NCBI GenBank assembly: GCA_946566685.1
Contig: CAMNXA010000017.1
Coordinates: 1 to 61,579 of the forward strand
Source of the DNA: an uncultured Lachnospiraceae bacterium
GTDB lineage: Bacteria > Bacillota > Clostridia > Lachnospirales > Lachnospiraceae
Direction of reading: 5' to 3'
Length of the DNA: 61,579 bases
The position numbers and the translations under genes were made by a program. Of the stretch, positions 1-7,798 are shown one piece after another. How positions within the stretch are numbered: position 1 is the first letter of the stretch; each line of letters opens with the position of its first letter. A model generated the notes under the pieces. It ran no database searches. It was not told the origin of the DNA and saw only the letters and a program-made list of their open reading frames with translations.

Positions 1-2
1 TA

Positions 3-713
3 CTCAACGACAACACCAAGATCGATATTGAGATGCAGGTGTACAGGCAGAAACATTATACCCAAAGAAAATTGTACTATCTGGCCAGGATGTACACCGA
101 TGACCTGGTAGTTGGAGAAAAATACAGGAAACTGCGCCGGTGCATCAGTATCAGTCTGGTGGATTTTGAACTTCTTTCGGATACGGAGGAATACCACAGC
201 GTCTATCGTCTGCGGGATGAAGCAGGCAGGGAACTGACGGATCTGTGGGAGATACATATCATCGAACTGGGGAAGGACTTGACCGGCAGCAGAGTAGACG
301 ACTGGATTCGGTTATTCAATGCGACCAGCCAGGAGGAGATAGACCGGATTGCAGAACAGAATGGGAGGATGAGAGACGTGGCAGAGGTGGTAAGGCAGAT
401 GGGACTTATAAGGACATTACGCTGGATATATGACGATTACTGGAGAGCAAAGAGAGACCGCTGGGATGAGGATGAGTATGTGCGGGATGAGGGCATTGCC
501 ATCGGTGAGACGAGAGGGAGAGCAGAAGATATCCTTCATTTGCTGGAAAATACAGGCAGAGGAGAAACTTTACCGGCGTGTCTGATACAGAAGATAAAAT
601 CCCAGAAAGATGAGGAGGTTTTAAAGCGCTGGCTCTTGTCAGCGGCCAGGGCGGAATCTGTGGCGCAGTTCATGGAGCAAGAGAATCTGGTATCAGAAAA
701 TATGCGTGAATAA
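3..713 (+). CDS. Rpn-family PD-(D/E)XK nuclease / transposase-like protein, 5' end cut off
   Basis: The reading frame is open from the first full codon at base 3, so the true start lies outside the window and about 236 residues remain. The first codons read LNDNTKIDIEMQ, followed by YTQRKLYYLARMY. The D-x-E-x-Q core is typical of the PDDEXK_2 / Rpn (recombination-promoting nuclease) family, whose members usually have about 280-320 residues, so only the N-terminal lobe is missing. These proteins are DNA endonucleases often annotated as putative transposases. The C-terminal third is charged and helical, also usual for the family. A hairpin plus T-run follows at once. The family assignment is firm; the biological role is unknown. 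Confidence 0.8.
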   Translation, partial: LNDNTKIDIEMQVYRQKHYTQRKLYYLARMYTDDLVVGEKYRKLRRCISISLVDFELLSDTEEYHSVYRLRDEAGRELTDLWEIHIIELGKDLTGSRVDDWIRLFNATSQEEIDRIAEQNGRMRDVAEVVRQMGLIRTLRWIYDDYWRAKRDRWDEDEYVRDEGIAIGETRGRAEDILHLLENTGRGETLPACLIQKIKSQKDEEVLKRWLLSAARAESVAQFMEQENLVSENMRE

Positions 714-741
714 TTTAATCAGGGTCATGACAATCTGGTCT

Positions 742-776
742 GAGTCCATGCCTTACAGCATGGACTCTATTTTTTC
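742..776 (+). terminator. Rho-independent terminator of the Rpn-type gene
   Basis: A perfect 9-bp stem (GAGTCCATG at 742-750, CATGGACTC at 759-767) with an 8-nt loop is followed by TATTTTTTCT. It lies 29 bp after the stop codon of the upstream gene. The right arm and T-run overlap the 3' end of the convergent DUF3842 gene. There is no T-run on the other strand, so it should act on rightward transcripts only. Confidence 0.8.
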
Positions 777-1157
777 TATGGCGATACGGATGTAATCTCC
801 CATGGGGGCGTCTTTACAGCCTGCAACGAAATGGTTGCAACGGTTCACTGGAATTAGAATCTTAAAAGCTTTGCTTGCGCCGATGGCAGAAGAAATAGCG
901 GGTGTTATTTCTCCTAAAAGCGCATTGGCAAATACAATACCGATGGGGCCCACGATCAGATCAGAATCAGCCGCATTGACAATCACTGCGTTATCTCCGG
1001 TAGCGCCATAGTCTGCGCCCGCTTTCAACATGGCAGAGGTGGCGATACTGTTGGTGCCAATGGCGTATAGTTCCAGGTCCGGGTGCTTCTTTTTCATTTG
1101 TTCGATAATTGATTTACCAATCCGGCCGCCCTGGCCGTCTATAATTGTGATTTTCAT
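753..1157 (-). CDS. DUF3842 family protein
   Basis: A 134-residue protein beginning MKITIIDGQGGRIGKSII, a Rossmann-like first beta strand and glycine-rich loop, with a later SDLIVGPIGIVFANALLGEI block. The pattern matches the DUF3842 family of Clostridia, whose function is not known. A Met four codons upstream is possible, but ATGGAGGAAATTATG places a ribosome site directly before the chosen ATG. A conserved VNRCNHFVAGC segment with two cysteines lies near the C terminus. The gene is monocistronic and convergent with the upstream nuclease gene, whose terminator overlaps its last codons. Confidence 0.75.
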   Translation of the reverse strand: MKITIIDGQGGRIGKSIIEQMKKKHPDLELYAIGTNSIATSAMLKAGADYGATGDNAVIVNAADSDLIVGPIGIVFANALLGEITPAISSAIGASKAFKILIPVNRCNHFVAGCKDAPMGDYIRIAIEKIESML

Positions 1158-1226
1158 AATTTCCTCCATTTTGGGAATTCAGAGCTTCTTATGTTCTCAT
1201 ATATTCCACTATCCATAATTAAATAA

Positions 1227-1243
1227 CGATAGATATTCTATCG
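1227..1243. repeat. Small inverted repeat in the 1158-1485 gap
   Basis: CGATAG and CTATCG flank ATATT, giving a 17-bp symmetric site. It lies upstream of the leftward DUF3842 gene and 138 bp before the rightward promoter, so it could be an operator for either. Apart from this and the promoter below I see nothing else in the gap. Confidence 0.35.
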
Positions 1244-1380
1244 ACTTTACTATGTATAACTATACTCTATTTCTTACGTGTCTACAATTATTATTGGTGA
1301 TAAATTATTTGTTAAATCATTTTGCAGGCATGGTCTTTGTAGAAGGCTGCATAATTTTCGTGTCTTTAGCAAAAAATACA

Positions 1381-1409
1381 TTGACAATATCTGTGCAGTT
1401 TGTTATTAT
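1381..1409 (+). promoter_or_regulatory. Sigma-A promoter for the 1486 operon
   Basis: TTGACA (1381-1386), a 17-bp spacer, then TATTAT (1404-1409), about 77 bp before the start codon of the next gene. Both boxes are near consensus with ideal spacing. It probably drives the three genes up to 4665, which are closely spaced. Confidence 0.75.
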
Positions 1410-1485
1410 TCGAGTATGAACAACCGATTGCGCAAAGTAAAAGTGAACAAACAAGAAGCAGAAAGAAATGGGAGGGCAGGGAAGT

Positions 1486-3324
1486 ATGGATAAGTTTATT
1501 GTTAACATCATCCATCGTCCGGAGATGGTGCCTGAGTATGCGGAGAAGGTGACCGGACATGGCAAAGAGGAGGATATCGGAAGGAAGGAACTTCTGACAG
1601 AATCATTGGATATTTTTAAGACGCAGCAGGCGATCGCACACAAGAATGGGCTTAAGACAACCATTCAGATGACGTATGCGTCTTTGTTCAATGATGAGGC
1701 GGTGGCGCTTGCCAAAGAGGATCATGAGAAATACGGGGATGAGATTGCGCTATCCCTGCTGGGACTTCCCTGTGAGGAGTTCCGTGAGAAATACAAGACG
1801 AAAGATTTCTGTATCTGGATGTTTTCCATGGAAGATAAGAAGTCGATCGTAGATGATGTGTTTGGGAAATTCCGCGACAGGTTCGGATTTTATCCGGAAT
1901 CTACGGGTTCCTATTATATGGATGCGGATCTGGTCAATTATATCAAGGAAAAGTATCCCATGGTCAAATGTGCCGTGGCGACCTGCTGGGAGGAAGGGCC
2001 GAAGGCGTATCATACCTGCAATAACTCCTGGTATACGTTTATGGACGGCGGCCCCTGGGCGCCCTGGATTCCCAGTAAGCAGAATGTACATGCACCGGCG
2101 GCCAATGAGGCGGAGGACAGCGGCATTGTGGCAATCCCCCATTTGTCGCGGGATCTGATTGCCTGCTATGATGGCAACGGGTCCAATTTCGGGACGCATC
2201 CGCAGAACGTATTGCGTAGCATGTGTTATGATTCCAAGACCTGGGAGTATCCTTATCTTTACAATCTGATCGATCAGTTCCGGTCACTGGCAAAGTATAA
2301 CAATGGTTATGCTTATAATATGATGTTCGTGGGACCCGGCTGGATGAACAAGATGGGGCGCTGGGAAGCACCCTATGAGCTTCTCCTTAAGTCTTACGAA
2401 GATGGTATGGCTTATTATGGTAAATTGAAAAAGGAAGGCCAGCTGGACGATATGACCATGGCGGAGTTTGCAGATTATTTCCGTGCCCACAGGAGGCTGA
2501 CGGAGCCGGAGTGTGCACTCTGGCGGGATATCCTTTACGGATCGGATAAGCAGCTGTTCTGGTACTGTGATCCTTATATGAGAGTCTGTGCCAATATGGA
2601 TCAGGGCGGCGCCATCGTGGATCTTCGCCCTTATGCGGCTAAGCTGGAATGGCCGGTGGGTATCGGTACCAAACATGTGACCGATGCTTCTTATCCTTTC
2701 CTGATACAGGAGAAATATCGGGCTGGATATTTCACGCACTATGCCGGCGAAGGCACGGTCAGAAGTGCAAAACTCACCTATAAGGGTGAGGAAGTGGATC
2801 TGTGCCTGTGCAGGACGAAAGCGCATTTTTCCCAGGAGGGCAATACGAGAATCCTGACGCTGGATCCGGTGGATATTGCGTTTCATGATCTGACAGTGAA
2901 ATTGCAGACGAAGATGTACTTTGAGGAAGGCAGTTCCAATGTTAAGATTGAGCGGGCGATACTGGAGATGAGCGATCCTTCGGCAGAGGTGGAGATTAAC
3001 GAATATATGGTTGCATGTTATGGCACCACGGAGTATTCGGAAGATATGACCAATGTGAAGTTATCTGTCACAGATGGGAAAGAGACGAAGAAGATTGATT
3101 ATGCTTACAAATGCCGCGAAGAGCAGATGACTGGAGCGACAGAGACGGTGGCGGTGGTGCCGGAGATTGAGACGAGGGTATCCATCAGCTGTGAGAAAAA
3201 GGATGCGGTTGGCTATATCAGGGAAGGGTATGCATTCTCTCCCATGTTTACGTTGGGTTACACCACCAGTTTAAAGGATAAGGAGGTATTTGCGACATGG
3301 CTCAATCTGGCAAAGGCAAATTAA
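1486..3324 (+). CDS. Putative carbohydrate-active barrel protein (DUF3863/DUF3864-like)
   Basis: A 612-residue soluble protein with no signal peptide, so cytoplasmic. The N-terminal half, about residues 1-370, resembles a barrel fold with a FGFYPESTGSYYMDADL segment and many aromatics (WYTFMDGGPWAPW, WEAPYELLLKSYEDG). The last 200 residues are beta-rich, like a C-terminal sandwich. This arrangement recalls the DUF3863 plus DUF3864 proteins thought to act on sugars, but I cannot confirm this from sequence alone. The start at 1486 was chosen over 1468 because GGAGGG lies 9 bases before it. The gene overlaps the next by 28 bases and sits two genes before a GH53 galactanase, which supports a role in glycan use. 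Confidence 0.5.
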   Translation: MDKFIVNIIHRPEMVPEYAEKVTGHGKEEDIGRKELLTESLDIFKTQQAIAHKNGLKTTIQMTYASLFNDEAVALAKEDHEKYGDEIALSLLGLPCEEFREKYKTKDFCIWMFSMEDKKSIVDDVFGKFRDRFGFYPESTGSYYMDADLVNYIKEKYPMVKCAVATCWEEGPKAYHTCNNSWYTFMDGGPWAPWIPSKQNVHAPAANEAEDSGIVAIPHLSRDLIACYDGNGSNFGTHPQNVLRSMCYDSKTWEYPYLYNLIDQFRSLAKYNNGYAYNMMFVGPGWMNKMGRWEAPYELLLKSYEDGMAYYGKLKKEGQLDDMTMAEFADYFRAHRRLTEPECALWRDILYGSDKQLFWYCDPYMRVCANMDQGGAIVDLRPYAAKLEWPVGIGTKHVTDASYPFLIQEKYRAGYFTHYAGEGTVRSAKLTYKGEEVDLCLCRTKAHFSQEGNTRILTLDPVDIAFHDLTVKLQTKMYFEEGSSNVKIERAILEMSDPSAEVEINEYMVACYGTTEYSEDMTNVKLSVTDGKETKKIDYAYKCREEQMTGATETVAVVPEIETRVSISCEKKDAVGYIREGYAFSPMFTLGYTTSLKDKEVFATWLNLAKAN

Positions 3325-3515
3325 ATTACAGGTGTCCTTCTTGTTTTATGAGGGATCTGGATATTGATATGTTTTATGATAAAGATAAAAAGGAATATCA
3401 CTGTATCCGCTGTCAGTATGTGGGGACAGAGGAAGATGTGCTTGAGAAGAATGAACTGGTTAGGTTCCGTTATAAGGATGCCATGAAGCGGTTTACCAAG
3501 TTCGACTTTGACTGA
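3297..3515 (+). CDS. Zinc-ribbon mini-protein
   Basis: A 72-residue protein with two CxxC knuckles (CPSC near residue 13, CIRC near residue 36), about 20 residues apart, as in rubredoxin-like zinc ribbons. It starts inside the last codons of the upstream gene with a good ribosome site (AAGGAGGT, then 9 bases), which points to translational coupling. The charged C-terminal tail has no recognisable motif. No function can be assigned. Its position between a putative glycan-active protein and a GH53 enzyme may only reflect operon packing. Confidence 0.7.
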   Translation: MAQSGKGKLNYRCPSCFMRDLDIDMFYDKDKKEYHCIRCQYVGTEEDVLEKNELVRFRYKDAMKRFTKFDFD

Positions 3516-3549
3516 AAAGATTGACTACGTTTAAGAAGGAGCATATATC

Positions 3550-4665
3550 ATGCAGTATCTGAAGGGAGCGGACATTTCCACCATCAAAGAGGTGGAGGAA
3601 CTGGGCGGCAGGTTTTATGATCAGGGTGTTGAGAAGGATGTATTTGTCATATTGAAGGATTACGGTTTCAATGCGGTACGCCTCAGACTGTGGAATGATC
3701 CCTATTCGGAGGGTGGCAGACCATATGGGGCAGGCACCAATGACCTGCCCACAACCATAGAACTTTCACGCAGGGCGCGCTCCCATGATATGGAAGTGCT
3801 GCTGGATATTCAGTACAGTGATTTCTGGGCGGATCCGGGAAAACAGCGTGTGCCCAAGGCCTGGCGGGGTATGGATGCGAAACAGCTGGAGCAGGCGGTC
3901 TTTACCTTTACGAGGGATACCCTGCTGTCGATGAAAGAGGCAGGGGCGTTCCCTACGATGATTCAAGTGGGAAATGAACTGACCAATGGTATGTTATGGC
4001 CTTTGGGGAAGCTGCCGAACTACGATAATCTGGCTCGCTTTATCAATGCGGGCATCCGCGGGGTGCGGGCGGTGGATCAGGATGTGCCGGTCATGCTGCA
4101 TCTGGACAATGGCGGCAACAATGCAATGTACCGGGATTGGTTTGACCATTATCTGGAAAAGGGAGAAGAGTTCCAGATCATTGGGCTTTCGTACTATCCT
4201 TTCTGGCATGGGTCTCTGGATGATTTACAGTATAATATGAATGACCTGGCGCGGCGTTATGGCAAAGAATTGATGGTGGTTGAGGTGTCCATGGGTTTCA
4301 CCATGGAAGACTATGCGGCTTATGAGAAACTGCAACCAGGAGAGAGAAAAGGGTATGCTACCAGACAGGAACTGGTGGAGAAGATTCCCTTCGACATGAG
4401 CAGGGAGGGGCAGTGCGAGTTTATGCGGGCATTGCTCCAGGTGATAGAACAGGTGCCGGAACATAAGGGAAGAGGATTTTTTTACTGGGAACCGGCATGG
4501 ATTCCGGTGCCGGGTTCCGGCTGGGCCAACGAAGAGGCACTGATATATATAGAAGAAAAAGGGCCCGGCGGCAATGAGTGGGCCAACCAGGCGCTGTTTG
4601 ATTATGATGGAAATGCGCTGCCCGCGCTTAAAGTAATTCGGGACTATCAGCCGAAGGAAGATTAA
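3550..4665 (+). CDS. Arabinogalactan endo-beta-1,4-galactanase (GH53), intracellular
   Basis: A 371-residue enzyme carrying the GH53 signature: KGADIST at the N terminus, NAVRLRLWNDPY, TTIELSRRARSHDMEVLLD and YSDFWADPGKQRVPKAW. Such enzymes cut beta-1,4-galactan side chains of pectin. The acid/base Glu is E143 (QVGNEL) and the nucleophile Glu is E245 (VVEVSMG), both present. Unlike most GH53 enzymes it has no signal peptide, so it should act on imported galacto-oligosaccharides in the cytosol. The ribosome site AAGGAG precedes the ATG. It is the last gene of the 1486 operon and is followed by a tandem repeat in place of an obvious terminator. Confidence 0.92.
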   Translation: MQYLKGADISTIKEVEELGGRFYDQGVEKDVFVILKDYGFNAVRLRLWNDPYSEGGRPYGAGTNDLPTTIELSRRARSHDMEVLLDIQYSDFWADPGKQRVPKAWRGMDAKQLEQAVFTFTRDTLLSMKEAGAFPTMIQVGNELTNGMLWPLGKLPNYDNLARFINAGIRGVRAVDQDVPVMLHLDNGGNNAMYRDWFDHYLEKGEEFQIIGLSYYPFWHGSLDDLQYNMNDLARRYGKELMVVEVSMGFTMEDYAAYEKLQPGERKGYATRQELVEKIPFDMSREGQCEFMRALLQVIEQVPEHKGRGFFYWEPAWIPVPGSGWANEEALIYIEEKGPGGNEWANQALFDYDGNALPALKVIRDYQPKED

Positions 4666-4754
4666 GCCGGCCAGGCAGAAGCTTATGAGCGGACGAAAGG
4701 TTATAGCCGGCCAGGCAGAAGCTTATGACCGGACGAAAGGTTATAGCCGGCCAG
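4665..4754. repeat. 40-bp tandem direct repeat, 2.25 copies
   Basis: Two units of 40 bp (4665-4704 and 4705-4744) differ at one base (GAGC against GACC), and a third unit breaks off after 10 bases (AGCCGGCCAG). The first base of unit 1 is the last base of the GH53 stop codon and the partial copy ends just before the lacI stop, so the array fills the gap between two convergent genes. Each unit contains the GGCCAGGCAGAAGC core. No protein is encoded. Confidence 0.85.
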
Positions 4755-4757
4755 ACA

Positions 4758-5753
4758 TCAGGCTTTTGCCTGGGCAGTAGATTTGCGGACAATCAGTTGC
4801 GGACGCAGCAGGGTTCTGCTGATGGAGATATGATTGATCAGGGAATTCAAAGTATGAAACCCTGATTTGCCAAGTTCCAGGCGATCTTGTCTGACCGTGG
4901 TGAGCGGCGGTTGCAGTTTGGCGGAGAGCGGTATATCGTCAAAGCCGATGACACTCACATCCTCAGGCACCCGGACGCCTCGTTTATTACATTCGGTGAT
5001 CACACCGGAGGCAATCAGGTCATTGCCGCACAGAATGGCGGTGATACCCATGGAGAGCAGGCCGCCCACGTGATCTTTGGCGGCATCCGCCACATAGTAG
5101 CCATAGGGCATGGTGGCCTCACTGAAAGGAAGGTCGTGAGCCGTCATGCTGTCGATATACGCCTGACGCCGCCGCTCTGAGATCATGGAATTGCGCGAAC
5201 CGTTGATCAGGGCAATGCGGCTGTGACCGCGCTGCATCAGATGGATAATGGCATCGTCAATCCCTTCTAGGCTGTCTGTACCAATGGAACCCACGCAGGG
5301 GTTTTTACTAATATAATTATCGAAAAGAACGGTGGGGATGGTAGTTGTGTTGAACTGGCTCATCCAGTCATCCTGGAGGGCAAAACCTACCATGAAGCCG
5401 CCCACAAATCCGTTCTTTAACATATAAGTGTCATATTTTTCCGTGGATTGGAAAAGAGGCGTGATGGGCAACACTGTGACATCGAATTTCTCCCGAACCG
5501 CAACCTGACGAAAACCCAAGATGATATCGTATCCGAACTGATCCGGGGTTTCATAGTCCATATTTTCAACGAAGAGGCAGACCTTTCTGCTGTCGCGTCC
5601 GCGCATCTGTTTCGTGGTATATCCCAGTTCCACAGCCGTATCGAGTACAGCCTGGCGCAGGGATTCACTGATGTCGCTGGCACCGTTGAGTCCTTTGGAG
5701 ACTGTACTGACAGATACACCAAGGCGGTTGGCAATGTCTTTGATTGTAGCCAT
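4758..5753 (-). CDS. LacI-family transcriptional regulator
   Basis: A 331-residue LacI/GalR repressor. Residues 1-25 are the classic HTH (MATIKDIANRLGVSVSTVSKGLNG), followed by a periplasmic-binding-protein-like ligand domain ending with GFDDIPLSAKLQPPLTTVRQD, the usual family block. The start is the second Met, because GGAGGTCATT directly precedes it. The gene is divergent from malQ and the maltodextrin ABC genes, so a malto-oligosaccharide-responsive repressor is the natural reading. The upstream GH53 operon is a less likely target. Inverted repeats in the intergenic region are candidate binding sites. Confidence 0.92.
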   Translation of the reverse strand: MATIKDIANRLGVSVSTVSKGLNGASDISESLRQAVLDTAVELGYTTKQMRGRDSRKVCLFVENMDYETPDQFGYDIILGFRQVAVREKFDVTVLPITPLFQSTEKYDTYMLKNGFVGGFMVGFALQDDWMSQFNTTTIPTVLFDNYISKNPCVGSIGTDSLEGIDDAIIHLMQRGHSRIALINGSRNSMISERRRQAYIDSMTAHDLPFSEATMPYGYYVADAAKDHVGGLLSMGITAILCGNDLIASGVITECNKRGVRVPEDVSVIGFDDIPLSAKLQPPLTTVRQDRLELGKSGFHTLNSLINHISISRTLLRPQLIVRKSTAQAKA

Positions 5754-5786
5754 AATGACCTCCATTATCCGAAAGGGTTTTAATTA

Positions 5787-5815
5787 AGCATAGTAGAAAA
5801 ATAGCAAGAAATCAA
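5787..5815 (-). promoter_or_regulatory. Promoter of the lacI-type gene
   Basis: On the minus strand, TTGATT (5815-5810), a 17-bp spacer and TATGCT (5792-5787) lie about 35 bp before the start codon. A symmetric TTTCGAAA core inside CGAAAACTTTCG (5825-5836) sits just upstream of the -35 box and could be an auto-regulatory operator. Confidence 0.55.
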
Positions 5816-5916
5816 GAAAAATTGCGAAAACTTTCGAAAAATTGTGAAAGATATACAATTTGTAACCCCCAAATCCGTTTAAAATAGCAGAAAACTTGTA
5901 AAAAACGATTTCCGTA

Positions 5917-5946
5917 TTGACAAAAACAGTTAAAAAGTGGTAAATT
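5917..5946 (+). promoter_or_regulatory. Promoter of the malQ-ABC-amylase operon
   Basis: TTGACA (5917-5922), an 18-bp spacer and TAAATT (5941-5946), 125 bp before the malQ GTG. The long leader contains the inverted repeat described next. The gap 5754-6071 therefore holds two divergent promoters and their operators. Confidence 0.6.
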
Positions 5947-5959
5947 TGATTCAGATACG

Positions 5960-5976
5960 AAAGTTTACGAAACTTT
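5960..5976. promoter_or_regulatory. Candidate LacI operator at the malQ promoter
   Basis: A perfect 7-bp inverted repeat, AAAGTTT-ACG-AAACTTT, begins 13 bp after the -10 box, where a bound repressor would block transcription. LacI-family proteins bind short palindromes of this size, and the only nearby regulator gene is the divergent lacI homologue. The assignment of the site to that protein is inferred. Confidence 0.55.
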
Positions 5977-6071
5977 AGGACCCGAAGATGCAAGAGGGTC
6001 TTCATAATCGGAATTGCTTGTTCTGTTATTCTGCGAAGCAAGTTACTTCTTTAAATTGGGGGACATAAAGG

Positions 6072-7562
6072 GTGAAGGAGAAAACATTGACGAGAGGCGC
6101 CGGTGTGCTGATGTCGATATCCAGCCTGCCTTCGGCCTATGGGATAGGAACATTCGGGAGCGCGGCTTTCCGGTTTGTAGATCTTCTGGTAGATCTCAAA
6201 CAGAAGTATTGGCAGATCCTGCCGATGGGGCCGATCACCGTGGGGGACAGTCCATTTCAGGCAATTTCCCTGTTTGCGGGGAATCCCTATTATATCGATC
6301 TGGAAGAACTGATCGAAAGAGGGTTTCTTAGGCAGGAGGAAGTAAATGCCTACCGCTGGGGAGAGAGCGAGGAGAAGGTAGATTACGGAATCCTCTATCA
6401 GAACAGGTACACGGTCTTACAGCAGGCATTTAAGCGGTTTGACCTCTCTGATCAGAATTACATAGTATTTTGTGACAGAAATCAGACATGGCTTGAGGAT
6501 TACAGCCTCTATATGGCGCTCAAGTATCATCTTGATAATAAGGCCTGGTATGAATGGGAAAGGCCAGTTAAGGACAGAATGGAAGAAGAGCTTATAAAAT
6601 ACAGAAGCCTTCTGTCGGAGGATATAGCCTTCTGGAAGTTCTGTCAGTATGAGTTCTATAGACAGTGGAACATGTTGAAACGCTACGCCAACGGACGAGG
6701 GATACAGTTGATTGGCGATATGCCCTTTTATGTGGCGTATGACAGCGTGGATGTGTGGACACACAGGGAACTTTTTCAGCTTGACGGCGAGGGCCGGATG
6801 CTCAATATAGCAGCTTGCCCGCCGGATGATTTTTCTGCCGCAGGACAGATCTGGGGCAATCCGGTCTATGACTGGAAGGCCATGGAGAAAGATAACTTTA
6901 GCTGGTGGCAGGACAGGATGAGGCACCAGGCGGAACTTTTCGATGTGATCAAGATAGATTATTTCCTGGGGATTGTCAAATACTTCAGCCTTCCGGCAGG
7001 AGAAGAAGACATCCGGATGGGAAGATGGTCGAAAGGGCCCGGCAGGAAGTTAACGGATATTCTGGAGCAGGCGGCAGGCGGCAGACCCATCATTGCGGAG
7101 AACATGGGGACGGTGCTGCCAGGAGTCAACAGGTTGATCCAAAGAATGGGGTGGCCTGATATGAAGGTGCTGCTATTTGCTTTTAATGGTAAGGCGGACA
7201 ATGTATATCTGCCCCATAATTATGAGGATACCAATACCGTGGTGTATGCGGGAACCCATGACAATGATACGATTGTTGGTTATTACAGGGATTGCACCGA
7301 TTATGAACTGGCTTATCTGTATTCCTATTTAAATATAGAAAAGAAAGAGCAGATTTCGGATGCTTTTATCAGGGCAGCCTACGCCAGCATTGCGGATGTG
7401 GTAATATTTCAGATGCAGGATATTCTGAAGCTGGACAGCGAGGCCAGGATGAACCAGCCTTCTACGGTAGGGGGCAACTGGAAGTGGCGGATCATGGAGG
7501 ATGCGCTTCCGGAGGAGAGAAGAAGCTGGATCCGCACGCAGACCGCACTTTACAGGAGATAA
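6072..7562 (+). CDS. malQ: 4-alpha-glucanotransferase (amylomaltase, GH77)
   Basis: A 496-residue cytosolic enzyme that transfers alpha-1,4-glucan chains between malto-oligosaccharides. Visible GH77 blocks are RGAGVLMSISSLPSAYGIG at the N terminus, KYWQILPMGPI, the nucleophile region IKIDYFLG (D296), the acid/base IAENMG (E343) and AGTHDNDT (D395). The start is GTG, with GGGGG 9 bases upstream. The usual nucleophile motif is RIDHFRG; here the Arg is Lys294 and the His is Tyr297, an unusual change next to the catalytic Asp. It is the first gene after the LacI-controlled promoter and precedes the importer that delivers its substrate. Confidence 0.92.
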   Translation: MKEKTLTRGAGVLMSISSLPSAYGIGTFGSAAFRFVDLLVDLKQKYWQILPMGPITVGDSPFQAISLFAGNPYYIDLEELIERGFLRQEEVNAYRWGESEEKVDYGILYQNRYTVLQQAFKRFDLSDQNYIVFCDRNQTWLEDYSLYMALKYHLDNKAWYEWERPVKDRMEEELIKYRSLLSEDIAFWKFCQYEFYRQWNMLKRYANGRGIQLIGDMPFYVAYDSVDVWTHRELFQLDGEGRMLNIAACPPDDFSAAGQIWGNPVYDWKAMEKDNFSWWQDRMRHQAELFDVIKIDYFLGIVKYFSLPAGEEDIRMGRWSKGPGRKLTDILEQAAGGRPIIAENMGTVLPGVNRLIQRMGWPDMKVLLFAFNGKADNVYLPHNYEDTNTVVYAGTHDNDTIVGYYRDCTDYELAYLYSYLNIEKKEQISDAFIRAAYASIADVVIFQMQDILKLDSEARMNQPSTVGGNWKWRIMEDALPEERRSWIRTQTALYRR

Positions 7563-7606
7563 GAGCAGGAAAGACAAACAGGTGCCCGCCGCAGGGCGAA
7601 GCGCCG

Positions 7607-7649
7607 GAAAGGACTAGTCCTTTCCTTATATCCTATATATAGGATATAA
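7607..7649. repeat. Two adjacent palindromes between malQ and the binding-protein gene
   Basis: Bases 7607-7625 form a near-perfect palindrome centred on GACTAGTC with one extra G. Directly after it, 7626-7649 is a perfect 24-bp palindrome built on CCTATATATAGG. Together they could fold as two RNA hairpins behind malQ or act as a protein site. No long T-run follows, so a simple terminator is not the best reading. Confidence 0.6.
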
Positions 7650-7718
7650 AACCTCTGTCCATCTGGAAAACGCAGAGCGTTTTCAGCCCGGCAGCCCGGG
7701 CGCCCATATCAGTTACGG

Positions 7719-7744
7719 TATAAAATGTGACGGCACATTTTATA
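7719..7744. promoter_or_regulatory. 11-bp inverted repeat before the maltodextrin-binding protein gene
   Basis: TATAAAATGTG and CACATTTTATA flank ACGG, a perfect 11-bp stem with a 4-nt loop, ending 54 bp before the start codon. The left arm resembles a -10 box, but I find no matching -35 box. It may be an operator, or an mRNA hairpin that tunes the large expression difference usual between malQ and a binding protein. Confidence 0.5.
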
Positions 7745-7798
7745 TAGAAACAACAGTTGACTTTTGATTATAAAGTCGGAAAGAGAGAGGAAAAGATT

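Noticed and set aside
4665..4754. Tandem repeat considered as a CRISPR array
   Set aside because: Units abut without spacers and there are only two full copies.
5784..6041. 85-codon minus-strand frame in the lacI-malQ gap
   Set aside because: The gap holds divergent promoters and palindromes; the frame is an AT-rich chance ORF.
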